The translations under genes were made by a program, and so were the position numbers. 64,000 nucleotides of DNA from Thermoproteota archaeon (GTDB taxonomy: Archaea; Korarchaeota; Korarchaeia; Korarchaeales; Korarchaeaceae): the NCBI GenBank assembly GCA_030130125.1, contig JARZZM010000018.1, positions 1 through 64,000 on the forward strand. Reading direction: 5' to 3'. The notes under the pieces are model-generated. The model saw nothing but the letters and a program-made list of their open reading frames with translations. It had not been told where the DNA came from and did not search any database. Below, piece after piece: positions 61,874 to 64,000 of this stretch (positions are counted from its first letter, which is position 1; each line of letters begins with the position of its first letter).

Positions 61874-62130
61874 TTCGAATGCCTCCTTGAAGATCGGGGT
61901 CCGACAGCCATGTGCGAAGTTCCCTGTACAGTAATGCTTTTAACTGTTGAAGGTCAGCCGACCCAACCCGTTCTGGGGGTGCAAGTATGGGGGATCTAGT
62001 TTGGCCTTGAGAGACCTCTGAGGAGATCTCCCCTCTCCTTGTCTAAGGCAGCCTTCATCATTCCCGCGTTCCATACCATGTCCGGATCATCCAGAGACCT
62101 GCCCAGATCCTTGGAGGGAGGTGTACTTAG
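61874..62130. other. Intergenic region between MFS and trpB2
   Basis: 257 bases. It holds a TATA-like GCTTTTAACTG near 61,938 (minus) for the MFS gene, a possible minus-strand mini-gene (61,996-62,079), and the ribosome binding site GGAGGGAGGTG of trpB2. I see no RNA gene. Confidence 0.4.
61996..62079 (-). CDS. Possible 27-residue protein
   Basis: ATG 62079, six bases after GGATGAT, opens a frame beginning MVWNAGMMKAALDKERG and ending RGLSRPN at TAG. The frame is also open upstream toward trpB2 and its residue mix looks like coding sequence. No family known to me. It may be a small regulator, a relic, or chance. Confidence 0.3.
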   Translation of the reverse strand: MVWNAGMMKAALDKERGDLLRGLSRPN

Positions 62131-63414
62131 ATGATAAGGGTGGACCTCGGCCAAGAGGAGATACCTACCTATTGGTACAACATAGTCTCGGATCTGCCTG
62201 ATTTACCGCCACCCATACATCCGGCGACGAAGGAGCCACTGGGACCCGGGGATTTCTATCCTCTGTTCCCGAAGGAGTGCGTAGATCAGGAGTTCTCCAA
62301 GGAGAAGTACATCAAGATACCTGAGGAGCTCAGGGAGTTTTACGCTAGGATCGGTAGGCCCACGCCCCTGTACAGGGCCAAGAGATTGGAGGAATACCTG
62401 AGGACTCCGGCTAAGATATACTACAAGAGGGAGGATGTGACTCCGACGGGAAGCCACAAGCTGAACACCGCATTAGTGCAGGCCTTCTGTGCTGCCAAGG
62501 AGGGACTTGAATACCTGACGACCGAGACGGGTGCGGGGCAGTGGGGAAGTGCGCTGTCCTACGCGACTTCTATGATGGGACTGAGAGCTCTAGTTTTCAT
62601 GGTCAGGATCTCGTACCAACAGAAGCCCTATAGAAAGCTAGTCATGAAGCTCTATGGTGCAGATATTGTTCCTTCGCCGAGCGACAGGACCGAAATAGGC
62701 AGGAAGTATCTTGAACAGGATCCGAATCACCCCGGCTCCCTAGGCATAGCCATAAGCGAGGCTATAGAGACAGCGATGAAGGACAAGAAAGCGAAGTACT
62801 CGCTGGGGAGCGTTCTAAATCATGTGCTACTGCATCAGACCGTAATAGGATTAGAGGCTAAGAAACAGATGGAGATCGTGGGCGAGAAGCCGGATGTGCT
62901 CATAGGATGCGTTGGAGGTGGAAGCAACTTCGCTGGGCTCACTTTCCCCTTCATAGAGGAGATGCTGAGTGAAAGGGAGAAGTACGAGGTTATAGCAGTG
63001 GAGCCGAGGGCATCTCCTTCACTCACGGAGGGGGAGTACAGGTACGACTTCGGGGACAGCGCTGGGGTGACTCCCCTCATAAAGATGTTCACGCTCGGGC
63101 ATGACTTCGTGCCACCACCCATACACGCTGGTGGTCTAAGGTATCATGGAGCTGCTCCGACGGTGAGCCTTCTGAAGTCCAAGGGATTAATTAAGTCAGT
63201 TGCTTATTCACAAGAGGACGTATTCGAGGCTGGGAGAATATTTGCCATGACGGAAGGTCTGATCCCAGCCCCAGAAACCACCCACGCGGTGAAAGCGGCA
63301 ATGGATGAGGCGCTGAAGGCTAAAGAGGAGGGTAGGGAGAAGGTGATACTCTTCAACTTCTCCGGACATGGGTTGCTGGACCTGAAGGGGTATGAGGATG
63401 TTTTGGGGCTTTAA
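62131..63414 (+). CDS. trpB2: Tryptophan synthase beta chain, TrpB2 type
   Basis: 427 residues. The PLP lysine is in [15 protein letters not shown], then [15 protein letters not shown] and the phosphate loop [12 protein letters not shown]. The longer N-terminus ([21 protein letters not shown]) marks the TrpB2 group, which acts without a TrpA partner or as an indole scavenger. No trpA or other trp gene is in the window. The ATG follows GGAGGGAGGTG. Confidence 0.93.
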   Translation: MIRVDLGQEEIPTYWYNIVSDLPDLPPPIHPATKEPLGPGDFYPLFPKECVDQEFSKEKYIKIPEELREFYARIGRPTPLYRAKRLEEYLRTPAKIYYKREDVTPTGSHKLNTALVQAFCAAKEGLEYLTTETGAGQWGSALSYATSMMGLRALVFMVRISYQQKPYRKLVMKLYGADIVPSPSDRTEIGRKYLEQDPNHPGSLGIAISEAIETAMKDKKAKYSLGSVLNHVLLHQTVIGLEAKKQMEIVGEKPDVLIGCVGGGSNFAGLTFPFIEEMLSEREKYEVIAVEPRASPSLTEGEYRYDFGDSAGVTPLIKMFTLGHDFVPPPIHAGGLRYHGAAPTVSLLKSKGLIKSVAYSQEDVFEAGRIFAMTEGLIPAPETTHAVKAAMDEALKAKEEGREKVILFNFSGHGLLDLKGYEDVLGL

Positions 63415-63425
63415 ACCCCCTCAAT

Positions 63426-64000
63426 TTATTTTGGGACTATTCTGGTACCCGTCTTGCCTTCCAGCGCTTCAATGACCTTGTCTAAGCTCGTTATTATGGC
63501 TTCCCTGCCCGTCCTCTCCACGAACCTCATGGCAGCTTTGACCTTGGGGCCCATATTCCCCGGTGGGAAGTGTCCCTCCTCGTGATACTTCCTAGCCTCT
63601 TCCAGCGTCAAGACATCCAAGAACCTCTGGTTGGGCTTCTTGAAGTTTATTGCGACCTTCTCCACGTCGGTGAGTATCATGTAGAGGTCGGAGTCCAGCG
63701 AGGTGGCCAGTCTCTCGCCAGCTAGATCCTTATCGATTACAGCGTCCACTCCCTCGTATTCTCCATCGTCAATGACGGGAATTCCTCCCCCTCCAGATGC
63801 AATCACCACTATTCCTGCTTCCACCATCCTCCTGATCGCTTCTATCTCCACCTGTCCTATGGGATCCGGAGAGGGTACCACTCTCCGCCAACCCTTTCCC
63901 ACATCGTACTTCATAACCCATCCCTGCTCTTCCTTCCGCTTCGCCTCCTCTTCAGGGTACCACGGTCCGATGAACTTGGTCGGGTTCTGGAACGCCGGGT
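63426..64000 (-). CDS. arcC: Carbamate kinase, C-terminal part (runs off the window)
   Basis: The frame is open to the right edge, giving at least 190 residues. It includes the conserved PAFQNPTKFIGPWY, GWRRVVPSPDP, IASGGGGIPV, AVIDKDLAGERLA and the C-terminal PGNMGPKVKAAM. The protein begins beyond 64,000; an ATG at 63914 is internal. It makes ATP from carbamoyl phosphate, consistent with peptide or arginine/citrulline fermentation. It converges with trpB2. Confidence 0.93.
   Translation of the reverse strand, partial: PAFQNPTKFIGPWYPEEEAKRKEEQGWVMKYDVGKGWRRVVPSPDPIGQVEIEAIRRMVEAGIVVIASGGGGIPVIDDGEYEGVDAVIDKDLAGERLATSLDSDLYMILTDVEKVAINFKKPNQRFLDVLTLEEARKYHEEGHFPPGNMGPKVKAAMRFVERTGREAIITSLDKVIEALEGKTGTRIVPK

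Overview
The window is a gene-dense archaeal chromosome segment with no mobile elements and no CRISPR array. The gene content points to the TACK group. It has eukaryote-like ribosomal proteins S26e and S17e, archaeal DnaG, pelota, RadA, Sec61-beta, NcsA-type tRNA thiolase, a four-gene pyruvate:ferredoxin oxidoreductase, PAC2 proteins, DUF2070 and UPF0248. A hyperthermophilic Korarchaeum-like organism is my best guess from overall gene content; I could not test this by searching. Signals are typically archaeal: TATA boxes about 25 bases before short leaders, GGTGAT/GGAGG ribosome binding sites, many TTG and GTG starts, and apparently a few CTG starts.

Layout. 1-13,940 is information processing: the start of S17e (leftward), a candidate H/ACA guide RNA, dnaG, pelota, a nucleotidyltransferase, a degenerate NcsA/TtuA paralog, ProRS, S26e, a family B DNA polymerase with a ruined proofreading site, ThiI, 5S rRNA, IleRS and AspRS. 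14,011-24,421 holds a large surface protein, a DHH-like protein, a NifX-like protein, Thg1, a phosphoesterase, an aminotransferase, a UPF0104 membrane protein, a PfkB kinase, thymidylate kinase and PRPP synthetase. 24,485-37,053 holds RadA, an acyltransferase, a beta-grasp protein with NcsA, phosphoglycerate mutase, two PAC2 proteins, PadR, DUF354, an FAD oxidoreductase, an SPFH protein, a PPC protein, SurE, a disulfide oxidoreductase and an ECF S component.

37,265-40,364 is the porGDAB operon. 40,424-47,369 holds a LysW-like acidic protein, a DsbB-like protein, CutA, an E1-like protein, GlyRS, a phosphoribosyltransferase, MazG, Sec61-beta, a metallo-beta-lactamase and Lrp. 47,490-53,147 holds DUF2070, tRNA-Lys and a MacB-like exporter operon. 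53,280-64,000 holds an acetyl-CoA hydrolase/transferase, a gamma-carbonic-anhydrase-like protein, HisD, a Tat-exported PotD-like protein, HisRS, a PD-(D/E)XK nuclease candidate, YjbQ, an MFS transporter, TrpB2 and carbamate kinase.

How it fits together. The physiology suggested is anaerobic, with 2-oxoacid oxidation through ferredoxin and energy from acyl-CoA. The most unusual theme is sulfur transfer to tRNA. ThiI and NcsA look active. They are accompanied by an NcsA paralog that kept the fold but lost the ATP-binding P-loop and the cluster cysteines, by a ubiquitin-like protein without a terminal Gly-Gly, and by an E1-like protein without an obvious catalytic cysteine. Other points of note are the apparently exonuclease-dead polymerase under a palindromic promoter, three genes whose start can only be CTG (or rarer), and a Tat substrate whose reading frame lacks any normal start.
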